Assembly: GCA_017547805.1 (NCBI GenBank)
Contig: JAFYOR010000102.1
Coordinates: 1-45,146, forward strand
DNA from: Clostridia bacterium
GTDB lineage: Bacteria > Bacillota > Clostridia > Christensenellales > Aristaeellaceae
DNA: 45,146 nucleotides
Reading direction: 5' to 3'
Numbering within the stretch: position 1 is the stretch's first letter; every line of letters starts with the position of its first letter. Of this stretch, positions 1-8,481 are shown piece by piece. The translations under genes were made by a program, and so were the position numbers. The notes below the pieces were generated by a model that did no database searches, had not been told where the DNA came from, and saw only the letters and a list, made by a program, of their open reading frames with translations.

Positions 1-256
1 ACGCAGCCGCACCGCTTCGTTGCGGCTTGAACCCGTTTCGTTCGGGCAGAAGGTCCTGCGAAACTGCGATGCAGAATATCGTGCATAGAAAAAACGCTTT
101 CGGTCCTTCCGGAAGCGTTTTTCATCAACATACGCAGCCGCACTGCTTCGCTGCGGCTTGAACCCGTTTCGTTCGGGCAGAAGGCCCTGCGAAACTGCGA
201 TGCAGAATATCGTGCACAGAAAAAACGCTTCCGGATGAAACCGGAAGCGTTTTTTA
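1..256. repeat. Two tandem copies of a 131-bp element, each ending in a terminator hairpin
   Basis: Copy 1 occupies 1-131 and copy 2 begins at 132 with the same ACGCAGCCGCA start; the period is 131 bp and the copies differ at few positions. Each has a small GC hairpin (AGCCGCA...TGCGGCT), a conserved TTTCGTTCGGGCAGAAGG core and a terminator-type stem (about 91-125 and 222-255). Copy 1 may extend to the left of the window. The copies lie just downstream of the yitT-like gene on the minus strand and could terminate it. A diverged relative of the core is seen near 7690-7740. Confidence 0.85.
222..255. terminator. Bidirectional terminator downstream of the YitT-like gene
   Basis: A perfect stem of about 15 bp (AAAAAACGCTTCCGG paired with CCGGAAGCGTTTTTT) with loop ATGAAA gives a U-run in both directions. 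It sits about 10 bp beyond the minus-strand stop codon at 266. The copy at about 91-125 has the same stem with one G-U wobble. Confidence 0.85.
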
Positions 257-265
257 TTTCTTGTT

Positions 266-877
266 TTATGCTGTCGGCAGTCCCAGCTTTTTCATGACAA
301 ACGTCGCGCCGTCCAGCGACACGCTGGTCACGACTGTATACACCGCGCCGTAAATCACCGCCTGAACCTCCCCGAAGACGAATGCAGAAGCGATGATCAC
401 CGTGCTGTCGATGATAAACGCCAGCATGCCGAAGGAGAGCTTCGGGTTCGCCTTTGCAATCGCCGCGATGATGAAGTCCGTTCCTCCGGTAGACGAACCG
501 ATGTTAAAGAGCATGGAATACGCCACGCCTGCAAACACGCCGGAAAGAATCGCCGCAACCAGTCTGCTCCCCTCATACGCCGGCAGATGAACGACGACAT
601 AATCAATGAACAGCGCGTTGATCAGCACGCTCTTGACCGAGCAGATAAAGAACGCCGCTCCAAGCTTCCTGAATGTCGCCAGGACGATGGGGATATTGAT
701 GAGCACCGTTACAAATCCAATCGGCCAGGCGAACAGATAGTTGAGAATTACGGCGAGACCCGACACGCCGCCCGGCGCGAAATTGGCCTTCACGGCATAG
801 ACGACGATGCTCACACCCAGAAGAAACGAAGCAATCAGATCATAGGCGATGATCTGCACGATTTTCCTTTTGTCCAT
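266..877 (-). CDS. YitT-family (DUF161) membrane protein without the DUF2179 domain
   Basis: The 203-residue protein is almost wholly hydrophobic, with about five to six membrane segments starting at residues 10-30, and carries the GSSTGGTDFI motif (about 127-136) typical of YitT/DUF161 proteins. Most family members run to about 280-290 residues and end in a soluble DUF2179 domain; this one stops shortly after the last membrane segment (VMKKLGLPTA), so the C-terminal domain is absent. Function of the family is unsettled; transport or membrane stress roles are only suggested. The start follows a weak AGGG site, and a good extended -10 promoter lies at 910-915. The terminator at 222-255 lies directly downstream, so the short form is not caused by the window edge. 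It is divergent from the caspase-like gene. Confidence 0.85.
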   Translation of the reverse strand: MDKRKIVQIIAYDLIASFLLGVSIVVYAVKANFAPGGVSGLAVILNYLFAWPIGFVTVLINIPIVLATFRKLGAAFFICSVKSVLINALFIDYVVVHLPAYEGSRLVAAILSGVFAGVAYSMLFNIGSSTGGTDFIIAAIAKANPKLSFGMLAFIIDSTVIIASAFVFGEVQAVIYGAVYTVVTSVSLDGATFVMKKLGLPTA

Positions 878-909
878 ACAAACCCTGCTTTTGCTGTAAT
901 CTGGTCACC

Positions 910-940
910 AGTATACCACATTTTTGCGCCAATTGCAGCC
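910..940 (-). promoter_or_regulatory. Extended -10 promoter for the YitT-like gene
   Basis: On the minus strand TGG-TATACT is a perfect extended -10 (hexamer at 910-915), about 33 bp before the start codon. The -35 region (CTGCAA at 17-bp spacing) is poor, which is usual for extended -10 promoters. Confidence 0.5.
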
Positions 941-1141
941 ATCCGTTCACATTTGCGACGAACTTGTAACGATTCAAGGAAATATTCCCCTGCCGCCTTG
1001 CCTTCACCGGCAATATCCGATACAATATCTCTATCATTCCTGCAGAATTGTCGCATTGGATGAGATTTTTTGACTCCATGCATCGTCTATCATGATGAAT
1101 ACACTGAAATGACGCTGCAAAAGATGAAAGGAGGGGAAACC

Positions 1142-2623
1142 ATGCAAAGAGCCATTCGCCTGATCATCCTGCTGAGTTTACTGTGCCTGTTTTCCCTTCC
1201 GGCCGCAGCCCAGACGCGGGCGCTGCTGATTGCCTGCTCCGACTTTATCACCCAGCCGGATCTTGGCAGCGCCATCTCCGGCAATCTTCACATGATCGCC
1301 TCCACGCTGCTGGGCGCTGACCCGGCGCTTGCGGGGCTGTCCATTGAGGACGGCACAATCGGTACGCCCGAAGCGCTCGCCGATGCAATCTCCGCTTCTT
1401 TCGCAGACGCCAATGAGGACGATCTTTCCATCCTCTACCTGTGCACGCACGGCATTCTCTCCTCCGCCGATGACAATCAAGCCTATCTGCTGCTGGGCAA
1501 CGGTGAAACGGAAAGCCCGCTGAGCAGCGCCGAACTCTACCGTCAGCTTTCTCCCATTCAAGGCGACAAGCTGCTGATTCTTGACGCCTGTTTTTCCGGC
1601 GCTCTGCTCGGACGCGGCGCAGACGCCGCCAATGCATACGCAGCCGCGCAGTCATTTGAATCCCCGTTCCTCAAAGACTCCGGCATGCACGTTCTCACCT
1701 CCGCCTCCGCCAGCGAATCCAGCTGGTATTACGACGCAGAAGGCCTGCAAAGCGGTGCCGTATCTTATTTTGCCTCCGCGCTGTCCAGCGGCCTTGGCCT
1801 GTACGGCAGCATCGAGGCTGACCTCAATGGCGACAGGGAGGTAACCCTTGCCGAGCTGCACCGCCACCTGAGTGCCGCCGTTCCCTCTTCCTCCAGCCAG
1901 CTGCTCTCCAGCCGGGCAGAGAGCATTGTCCTGCCCGCTGCGCAGGGCGCGATGCTCTCCCGTCCGCTTTCCGGCTTTTCCTACGGCGCGTCTCTTCTCA
2001 GGGCCGATGATCCGACGCTTGATTTTTCCTTTACCGCCACGCGCGAAACCATGGTTCAGTATCGCCTGATCGAATATGAAAACGGCGCTTGGAACTGGAC
2101 GGATTCCAAAGTGTTTCTTGACGGGAACGCGTCCCTCGCACCCGGGCGGCACATGCGCTCCCTCACCCTGCCCACGGTCACGGAAACAGACAGCGGTTAT
2201 CTGATGCTGCAGATCTTCTCCGTCGGTGACAACGGTCTGCTTCTTTGCTCCGAACGGCTCATCGCCGTTGCGCCGGTACTCGATTCGCCCGTCATGGTTC
2301 TCAGCGCGCCCGCGCGCTTTGAATCGCCCGGCGTCAGCGAAATTCCCATCACAGCATCCATTGGCGCGCCATCTGAAATCACCGTCACCGTCCTTGACGA
2401 AAACGGCGCCGCCGTGCGCAGGCTTTCCGCCGGACAGCTCACTCGCCCGGCGGATGAAAACGCGCTGCATCTTTTCTGGGACGGGCGCGACAGCATGGGC
2501 AGCATCGTTCCCGATGGACGCTATACCCTCAGCGCCGAGACATTCATCGGCTTTTCCCGCGTAAAAGCCACCGCAGATCTCATCGTCAGCGCCGGCCAAG
2601 CATCTTCTGCGCCCTCGCCCTGA
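1142..2623 (+). CDS. Secreted caspase-like (peptidase C14 fold) protein with FlgD-type Ig domain
   Basis: The start at 1142 is chosen because GAAAGGAGGGG lies just upstream; the frame is open further 5' but has no such site. The 493-residue protein begins with a signal peptide (MQRAIRLIILLSLLCLFSLP, cleavage near AAAQ). Residues about 25-270 form a caspase-hemoglobinase fold: TRALLIACSDF first strand, catalytic His103 in LCTHG and catalytic Cys150 in ILDACFSG. The C-terminal part (about 385-485) resembles FlgD-type Ig domains, with VRRLSAG and a FWDGRDSMGSIVPDGRYTL segment. It is expected to act outside the membrane, cleaving after a basic or acidic residue that cannot be told from sequence. 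The last 38 bp overlap the convergent patatin-like gene. The substrate is unknown; no obvious partner gene lies in the same operon. Confidence 0.85.
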   Translation: MQRAIRLIILLSLLCLFSLPAAAQTRALLIACSDFITQPDLGSAISGNLHMIASTLLGADPALAGLSIEDGTIGTPEALADAISASFADANEDDLSILYLCTHGILSSADDNQAYLLLGNGETESPLSSAELYRQLSPIQGDKLLILDACFSGALLGRGADAANAYAAAQSFESPFLKDSGMHVLTSASASESSWYYDAEGLQSGAVSYFASALSSGLGLYGSIEADLNGDREVTLAELHRHLSAAVPSSSSQLLSSRAESIVLPAAQGAMLSRPLSGFSYGASLLRADDPTLDFSFTATRETMVQYRLIEYENGAWNWTDSKVFLDGNASLAPGRHMRSLTLPTVTETDSGYLMLQIFSVGDNGLLLCSERLIAVAPVLDSPVMVLSAPARFESPGVSEIPITASIGAPSEITVTVLDENGAAVRRLSAGQLTRPADENALHLFWDGRDSMGSIVPDGRYTLSAETFIGFSRVKATADLIVSAGQASSAPSP

Positions 2624-3458
2624 AGGGCAGAATCCGGCACTGTGTCATGCCCATTTCAAGCAGCGCGCCGTCAAGCCGTTCCCGCGCCGCTTCATATCCT
2701 GCCTGCGCGATTTCCCGCGCCTTGCTATAATCAAGCGCGTGTACGCCCAGCGGCATTCCGATCCCAATAACCCGCACGGACGAGCCGTCTTCCGGCGCTT
2801 TCATCCATCTGCTGCGCGCTGCGGCAAGCTCAAGGGCATCCATCTGTGCGCCGGCATCAGCGCGCGGATCGAAGATCAGCACGCGGTCAGCGCCCATATG
2901 CATCAGCTGCTGCGCCGCCCATGCCGCGTCATCCTCGCCAAGCAGATACGATCCCGCCCATGCAAGCGGCGCAAGAAACGGCGGATTGCCCATGGCTGCG
3001 CGCGCAGCAAAGCTGACTGTCGCCTGCTGCGTTGCATCGCAAGAGCCGGCACAGGCATAGGCGCGCGTGGTGAACACAACGCGTTTTCCGCTTGAAGCAA
3101 TCCGGCAGGGAAAGATCACGCGTCTTGGACACAGCCCCAGCAGCATTTCGCCTGTCTGGATTCTGAGCAGACGGTCAATGACTCTTCCATCGTTCAGCCA
3201 CGCCCTTCTTCCGCACGTCAGCGCCCTCGACGGATACTGCGCCCGAAACAGCCTGCAGGCTCCGGCGCCGATATGATCAAGCGCTTTTTCCATGTCCTGC
3301 GCATCATATCCCACGGCATGCAGCGCCGCTGTCCACGCCGCATCCTGCATGCCGCACACGGCGTGAATGTTCAGCGAGCGCTCGCCCAGCAGCCTCAAAA
3401 CACCTGCATTCGCCGCCGAAAAAGCGCCGCTGCCCGTCATTACCACACCAAGACGCAT
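2586..3458 (-). CDS. Patatin-fold protein lacking the catalytic serine (probable pseudoenzyme)
   Basis: The start is the ATG at 3458, 8 nt after AAGGGG; an upstream GTG at 3467 is in frame but would sit on the ribosome site. The 290-residue protein follows the patatin phospholipase layout: an N-terminal oxyanion-loop region (VVMTGSGAFSAANAGVLRLL), the nucleophile-elbow segment, an ASSGKRVVF segment like the usual DLETGKEVVF, and AARAAMGNPPFLAP like the A-rASsAiPg-F-Pv block. At the elbow, where active members read GTSAG, this protein reads GMQDA, so the Ser is Gln. The C-terminal DGG motif reads GEDDA. It is therefore predicted catalytically inactive as a lipase, with ligand-binding or scaffolding possible. 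It has no signal peptide, so it is presumably cytoplasmic. The gene is convergent with the caspase-like gene and overlaps its last 38 bp. Confidence 0.65.
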   Translation of the reverse strand: MRLGVVMTGSGAFSAANAGVLRLLGERSLNIHAVCGMQDAAWTAALHAVGYDAQDMEKALDHIGAGACRLFRAQYPSRALTCGRRAWLNDGRVIDRLLRIQTGEMLLGLCPRRVIFPCRIASSGKRVVFTTRAYACAGSCDATQQATVSFAARAAMGNPPFLAPLAWAGSYLLGEDDAAWAAQQLMHMGADRVLIFDPRADAGAQMDALELAAARSRWMKAPEDGSSVRVIGIGMPLGVHALDYSKAREIAQAGYEAARERLDGALLEMGMTQCRILPFRARAQKMLGRR

Positions 3459-3607
3459 TCCCCTCACCCCTTACGGAGAAATCCCGTTCGTTCCCGCGCG
3501 TCCATCACCGCTTTCAGCCCTGTATTCTATGCAGAAATCGCCAACTTATTCTTCGATAAATGCTGTATATACAGGATTTATCTCTTTAATTTGCGCTCAT
3601 TTTGTGC

Positions 3608-3613
3608 TATAAT
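3608..3613 (+). promoter_or_regulatory. Extended -10 promoter for the first CotH gene
   Basis: TGC-TATAAT is a consensus extended -10 located 40 bp before the start codon at 3653. The hexamer at 17-bp spacing (TTTAAT, 3585-3590) is a weak -35. Confidence 0.6.
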
Positions 3614-3652
3614 GTTTCAGGTATTTTGTCGAATCTTGAAAGGAAGTACATC

Positions 3653-6600
3653 ATGCATTCCAATCGGCTTAACCCATCCAGAATGCCGAAGAAAAAAAAG
3701 CGCCGTCAGGTTCGCCGCATTGCCCCCAAGCCGGGTACGCTGCGGATGCTGCTGATCCTGGTTGCGTTGATCATTACCGTCGTCATCTTCATGCCGATCA
3801 GCCGCGTCTCGCCTGCCGCCAACGTTTCCGGCACGCAGGTCAGCGAAGAAGTGGTCGCCAGCGGCAACAAGGCGCTGCGTATCACAGAAGTCATGTCCTC
3901 CAACAGGACGGCCTTCCCGGATGAAACCGGCGCTTTCCCCGACTGGATTGAACTGACGAACACGGGCGACACGCAGATCGCGCTGGAAGGCTACGGCCTT
4001 TCCGACCGACCGGACAAGATCACCTACGTCTTCCCGGAGATCACGCTTGCCGCCGGTGAACAGATCATCATCTTCGCTTCTGATGAAACCAAGAACACGC
4101 CCGGAAAAACGCAGCACGCCAAGTTCAAGCTCTCCTCTTCCGGCGAAACGCTCTACCTCTTTGGCAGCGACGGCGTCGCCTTCCAGGAGCTGACCGTCCC
4201 CGCGATGGACAGAGACATGAGCTATGCATGGCTGAGCAACGACAGCTACATCATCACCCAGCAGTATTCCCCCGGATACAAAAACGATCAGGAAGGCTAC
4301 GCACAGTTCCGCGCATCCACCGTGCTTGAAACCGGCGCGCTCGTGATCAACGAGGTTTGCGCCTCCTCCATCACGACGCTTGCTGACGACGACGGAGAGT
4401 ATTCCGACTGGATTGAGCTGTACAACGCCTCCGGCAAGACGATCGACCTGTCCAACTACGCGCTGAGCGACAGTTCCGACAAGCTGATCAAGTGGCGCTT
4501 CCCCAAGGGCTGCGTGATTGAGCCGGGCGGATACTTCGTCGTCTTTGCCTCCGGCAAGGATCGCGCAGGCAGCGAGGGCAGCTGGCCGCACACCAGCTTC
4601 AAGCTGCGCAGCAACGGCGAAAGCGTCATCCTGTCCGATATTCAGGGGCGTATGCTTGATCTGGTCACGTACGACCTGCTGGAAAGCGACACCTCCTGGG
4701 GCAGAGATCAGGAAGGAAACGGTGCATTCAAGGTGTTCAGGCAGCCCACGCCCGGCCTGCCCAACACCCGCAGCGGTGAAATCGCCATGGATGCCAACTT
4801 CTGCCTTGCCAACACCTCGGGCCTGTATATCACCGAAGTCATGGCCGGCAACAAGAGTACCGTCGGCCCCAATGTACGCAACCCATACGACTACATCGAA
4901 ATCTACAACATGAGCGGGCAGGCCGTCAACCTTAAGGGTTACGGCCTGTCCGATAACATCAAGAAACCGCGCAAATGGCAGTTTCCTGATATCACGCTTG
5001 AAAACAACAGCTATCTGATCATCTACTGCGATACCACACAGAAGACGAAAGACGGCGTTTACTATTTCACCAACTTCAATCTCGCCAAATCGGGCGAAAC
5101 GGTCTGCCTCTCCAAACCGGACGGTACCATCATCGACCGCATCGCCTATCCCCAGCTCTACGACGACATCTCCTATGGCAGAACGCTGGGGCAGGCCGGA
5201 CTTTTCTATTATGCCGACGCTACGCCGGCTGCAAACAACGGTCCTGGCTTCACCGGCTTTGCCGACTCGCCCACCTTCGCCACCAAGGGCGGCCTGTTTG
5301 ACCGCCAGCTGGAAGGCGAAAATGCGGTCGCCATCAATGTGCCCGCCAATACCATTGTCCGCTACACTACCGACGGCAGCGATCCCGACGAAAACTCCAC
5401 GATTTACTTTGAGCCCATCGAGCTTGAAAAGACGACTGTCATCCGCGCCCGTGCCTATCGCGACGGCGTTCAGCCGTCTCAGGTAGTCTCGCAGACATAC
5501 ATGATTTCCGTCTATCACACGATGCCCATCATCTGCATCACGACAGATCCGGACAACATGTGGAACGAGGAAACCGGCATGTTCGCCTATGGCCCCAACG
5601 TGGACATTGAGAACGATCCGACGCCGTGGAAGCACGCCACCTACTGGCAGAAGAACTGGTTTGGCGGCTGGGTGGAATACTATGACGAGTCCGGTATTCA
5701 GCAGTTCTCTCAGGGTATGACCTTCCGCGTCATGGGCCAGTATTCTCTGGATATGCCGCAAAAGAGCCTCTATCTGAAGGCTGACGCGCAGTATGGCAAG
5801 GATTCCTTTGATTACGCGCTGTTTGAAGATCGTCCGTACACATCGTATTCCAGCTTTGTTCTGCGCAACGGCGGTCAGGACGGCAAGTTCACCCGCGTGC
5901 TGGATGGCCTGCAGGCCCGGCTCGTCGACGCATCCGGCTCCACCGTCGCCAATCAGGCATGGAAGCCCGTCATCGTTTACATCAACGGCAAGTACTGGGG
6001 CCATTACAACATGCGCGAGCGCGCAGGCGTTGCCATGGCCGCCCAGCACGAAGGCTGGGAAAATCCTGATGACATCGACATGCTCGAATCCAGCGGCCTT
6101 TCCTCTTCCCAGATCGTTCAGGGATCCAGCAAGGATTACGTCGATCTCTATGAGCGCGTCAAGGCTGGCGACCTGAACAAGGATCCCGCGCTGCTTGCCG
6201 AAGTCGAAGCGAACTTTGATATCGACAACATGTTCGATTACTACATTTTCGAATCGTTCTTTGGCAACACCGACCCGGGCAATATCCGCTACTACCGCAA
6301 CACCAAGTCCGGCGACGGCAAGTGGCGTTACCTGCTCTACGACATGGACTGGGGTCTGTTCAACTCCACCTACACGGAGCGCGGAAAGGAATATGCCACC
6401 GGCGCAGTCACGTACTACATGAACGAAAACGGCGCGGGTACGCAGAAGATCAAGGCGAATCTCTTCCTGCGTAAGCTGGTTGAGGTGCCGAAGTACCGCG
6501 AAAAGTTCCTCACGCGTTATGCCGAGCTGTTCAATTCCGTGCTGACAACGGAAAACATGGTTTCTCTCTTCACGGAGATGATTCAGCAGATCAAGCCGGA

Positions 6601-6841
6601 AATGCTCTTCCACAACCAGCGCTGGGCGGCGGAAATGCCCAAAGCAGTCAGCTTTGACCAGCCGAAAAACCCGGAAGGCGGCTACAACTATTGGGTGACG
6701 CGCTGCGAGCGCGCAATCCGCGTTATGAACCGCCGTCCGCACTTCGTCTGGCTGGACATTCAGTCCTACTTCAAGCTTTCTGACAAGGAAATGATCGAGC
6801 GCTTCGGTCCCCTGCCCGTCATCCCCGCGGAGTACAGATAA
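3653..6841 (+). CDS. Membrane-anchored CotH kinase-family protein with three lamin-tail domains
   Basis: The start at 3653 follows AAAGGA with 8-nt spacing. The 1062-residue protein has a very basic cytoplasmic tip (KKKKRRQVRR), one membrane anchor (about 30-50) and a large outer part. Three lamin-tail domains follow, each opening with an I-T/N-E-V box: ALRITEVMSSN, ALVINEVCASS and GLYITEVMAGN. Next is a chitobiase-like beta domain with IVRYTTDGSDPDE. The C-terminal CotH domain begins near PIICITTDPDN and carries FVLRNGGQDGKF, PVIVYINGKYWGHYNMRER and the metal/ATP-site type motif YLLYDMDWGLF. CotH proteins are atypical protein kinases known from spore coats; non-spore surface members are common in Clostridia and their substrates are unknown. 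DUF4956 and VTC genes follow in the same direction after 105 bp and suggest a joint envelope role. Confidence 0.9.
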   Translation: MHSNRLNPSRMPKKKKRRQVRRIAPKPGTLRMLLILVALIITVVIFMPISRVSPAANVSGTQVSEEVVASGNKALRITEVMSSNRTAFPDETGAFPDWIELTNTGDTQIALEGYGLSDRPDKITYVFPEITLAAGEQIIIFASDETKNTPGKTQHAKFKLSSSGETLYLFGSDGVAFQELTVPAMDRDMSYAWLSNDSYIITQQYSPGYKNDQEGYAQFRASTVLETGALVINEVCASSITTLADDDGEYSDWIELYNASGKTIDLSNYALSDSSDKLIKWRFPKGCVIEPGGYFVVFASGKDRAGSEGSWPHTSFKLRSNGESVILSDIQGRMLDLVTYDLLESDTSWGRDQEGNGAFKVFRQPTPGLPNTRSGEIAMDANFCLANTSGLYITEVMAGNKSTVGPNVRNPYDYIEIYNMSGQAVNLKGYGLSDNIKKPRKWQFPDITLENNSYLIIYCDTTQKTKDGVYYFTNFNLAKSGETVCLSKPDGTIIDRIAYPQLYDDISYGRTLGQAGLFYYADATPAANNGPGFTGFADSPTFATKGGLFDRQLEGENAVAINVPANTIVRYTTDGSDPDENSTIYFEPIELEKTTVIRARAYRDGVQPSQVVSQTYMISVYHTMPIICITTDPDNMWNEETGMFAYGPNVDIENDPTPWKHATYWQKNWFGGWVEYYDESGIQQFSQGMTFRVMGQYSLDMPQKSLYLKADAQYGKDSFDYALFEDRPYTSYSSFVLRNGGQDGKFTRVLDGLQARLVDASGSTVANQAWKPVIVYINGKYWGHYNMRERAGVAMAAQHEGWENPDDIDMLESSGLSSSQIVQGSSKDYVDLYERVKAGDLNKDPALLAEVEANFDIDNMFDYYIFESFFGNTDPGNIRYYRNTKSGDGKWRYLLYDMDWGLFNSTYTERGKEYATGAVTYYMNENGAGTQKIKANLFLRKLVEVPKYREKFLTRYAELFNSVLTTENMVSLFTEMIQQIKPEMLFHNQRWAAEMPKAVSFDQPKNPEGGYNYWVTRCERAIRVMNRRPHFVWLDIQSYFKLSDKEMIERFGPLPVIPAEYR

Positions 6842-6864
6842 AACCCATTCCTCACCGCACCTTA

Positions 6865-6900
6865 ATATGTCCGCGTCTGTTTATGAAAGCGCAGGCATAT
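6865..6900 (+). other. Imperfect hairpin between CotH and DUF4956 genes
   Basis: ATATGTCCGCG pairs with CGCAGGCATAT across about 14 nt, with one mismatch and one wobble. No T-run follows, so it is not a standard terminator. It could be an mRNA-processing or attenuation element that sets different levels for the CotH gene and the downstream pair. Confidence 0.35.
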
Positions 6901-6946
6901 TCAGTATGAATCACAATCACAAAACAAGTTTTTTAGGAGGCTTCCC

Positions 6947-7621
6947 ATGAACAACATCATCAATGACGCGAGCGTTAACGAGTGGTTCAGCCAGCAGATG
7001 GCGAACCTGAGCCCTGTGAAGATGCTTCTGGCGCTTGCGCTGGGTCTGGTTGTCGGTCTGATCATCGCGCTGGTTTACCGCAAGGCTTTCCGCGGCGTGC
7101 TCTATTCCCCGTCCTTTGCGACCACGCTGGTCATGCTGTGCATGATCACCACCCCGGTCGTTATGTGTATCAAGTCCAACATCGCGCTCTCCATGGGTAT
7201 GGTCGGCGCGCTGTCCATCGTCCGTTTCCGTACCGCGGTCAAGGATCCGCTGGACACCGCCTACATGTTCTGGAGCCTGACCATGGGCATTCTCCTCGGC
7301 GCCGAGCTCTACGACATCGCGCTGGTCGTCGTTGCGGGCATCTCCGTGGCAATGCTGGGCATGTCCTTCTTCCGTCTTCGCTCCCCGAACACCTTCCTGC
7401 TCGTCACCCACTATGACGCCGACGCGGAGAACGAGGTCATGTCCTTCGTGCGCCGCATCAAGGTGCAGCGCCTGCGCAGCAAGACCGTGACCCCGGGCGG
7501 CGTGGAGCTGACCGTGGAAGTTCAGCTGCGTGAGCGCACCGATATCGTCAATTCCCTCATGGACACCAAGGGCGTGCACAGCGCGACGCTGATCTCCTGC
7601 CAGTCCGAAGCCGGCAACTAA
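6947..7621 (+). CDS. DUF4956 membrane protein
   Basis: The 224-residue protein follows a textbook AGGAGG site. It has about four membrane helices in residues 20-145 and a soluble C-terminal domain (about 150-220) with a ferredoxin-like beta-alpha-beta look (FLLVTHYDADAENEVM, then VELTVEVQL). The segment MVGALSIVRFRTAVKDPLDTAY (about 86-107) is the signature of DUF4956 proteins. Members are usually coded next to VTC-domain polyphosphate polymerases and CotH proteins, exactly as here; the VTC gene starts 133 bp downstream. The function is unknown; a membrane partner or channel for the VTC enzyme is the simplest inference. The codon use is very biased toward C-ending codons, suggesting good expression. 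Confidence 0.88.
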   Translation: MNNIINDASVNEWFSQQMANLSPVKMLLALALGLVVGLIIALVYRKAFRGVLYSPSFATTLVMLCMITTPVVMCIKSNIALSMGMVGALSIVRFRTAVKDPLDTAYMFWSLTMGILLGAELYDIALVVVAGISVAMLGMSFFRLRSPNTFLLVTHYDADAENEVMSFVRRIKVQRLRSKTVTPGGVELTVEVQLRERTDIVNSLMDTKGVHSATLISCQSEAGN

Positions 7622-7639
7622 GCGGCTGCGCCGCGGCAC

Positions 7640-7740
7640 TTCCGACGAAGGGTTGTCATTTGTCAGCCTTTCGCGAACGAGGCCGATTCACTGTTTCGTT
7701 CGGGCGCAAAGCCCTCCGAAGCTACGATGAACAATTTCAC
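7640..7740. repeat. Diverged relative of the 131-bp repeat core
   Basis: The stretch CTGTTTCGTTCGGGCGCAAA, followed by GCCCTCCGAAGCTACGATG, aligns with the core of the tandem repeats at 1-256 (GTTTCGTTCGGGCAGAAGG, then CCCTGCGAAACTGCGATG). It fills the intergenic space between the DUF4956 and VTC genes and lacks the terminator stem. Confidence 0.6.
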
Positions 7741-7754
7741 TTGAAGGAGCGCTT

Positions 7755-8462
7755 ATGCCTACCATTCGCAATATCCCGCTGCGCCACGAGCTGAAGTACT
7801 TTACCACGGCAGCCGAGCTGCATGTGCTTCGCAGCATCCTGACGCCCGTCATGCAGCTGGATCCCAACGGAAACGAAAACAACGAGTATCACATCCGCTC
7901 GCTGTATTTCGATACCATCAACGACGACGCGCTGGAAGAGAAAATCGCAGGCGTGGGCAACCGCAAGAAGTACCGCATGCGCATTTACAACTTCTCCGAC
8001 AAGGTCATCAAGCTGGAATGCAAGAGCAAGTACGGCGACCTGATCTCCAAGCAGTCCGTGACGATTCCGCGCGATCTTGCCGAGCAGCTGATTGCCGGCG
8101 ACCCGGAGGGACTGCAGCGCATGCGTCATCCCCTCCTCCACGATGTTTACCGCGAGATGAAGACCCGTCTTCTCCGCCCTGCCGTAATCGTTGACTACGT
8201 CCGCGAAGCCTATATCCATCCCGCGCAGGATGTGCGCATCACCTTTGACAAGCAGCTTCGTACCGGTCTTTACAGCCAGGACATCTTTAATCCCCAGGTT
8301 CCGACCTATCCGGTATTTGATGATGCGGTGGAAATCCTGGAAGTCAAGTTCAACGAGTTCCTGCCGACGTACATCCAGTCTGTTCTCAGCGGCATTACTG
8401 CACAGCGCAGCGCCATCAGCAAATACACATGGTGCCGCCGCTATGAAAACAAGGAATTCTGA
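7755..8462 (+). CDS. VTC-domain protein, probable polyphosphate polymerase
   Basis: The 235-residue protein starts after GAAGGAG. It shows the sequence landmarks of the VTC tunnel domain in order: RHELKYF near the N-terminus, YHIRSLYFDT, NRKKYRMRIYNF, KLECKSKYGDL, and the closing EILEVKFNEFLPTYI. These supply the basic residues that bind phosphate chains and the acidic residues that bind metal in eukaryotic Vtc4. The length matches stand-alone bacterial VTC proteins. By analogy it may make polyphosphate from ATP, but bacterial members next to CotH/DUF4956 have not been shown to do this. A bidirectional terminator follows at 8482-8518. Confidence 0.87.
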   Translation: MPTIRNIPLRHELKYFTTAAELHVLRSILTPVMQLDPNGNENNEYHIRSLYFDTINDDALEEKIAGVGNRKKYRMRIYNFSDKVIKLECKSKYGDLISKQSVTIPRDLAEQLIAGDPEGLQRMRHPLLHDVYREMKTRLLRPAVIVDYVREAYIHPAQDVRITFDKQLRTGLYSQDIFNPQVPTYPVFDDAVEILEVKFNEFLPTYIQSVLSGITAQRSAISKYTWCRRYENKEF

Positions 8463-8481
8463 TCCATTTAACGGCAAACAG

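Noticed and set aside
3617-6742. A 1041-codon open frame on the minus strand opposite the first CotH gene
   Set aside because: It is a shadow frame caused by codon bias; the plus-strand protein has clear domains, a ribosome site and a promoter.
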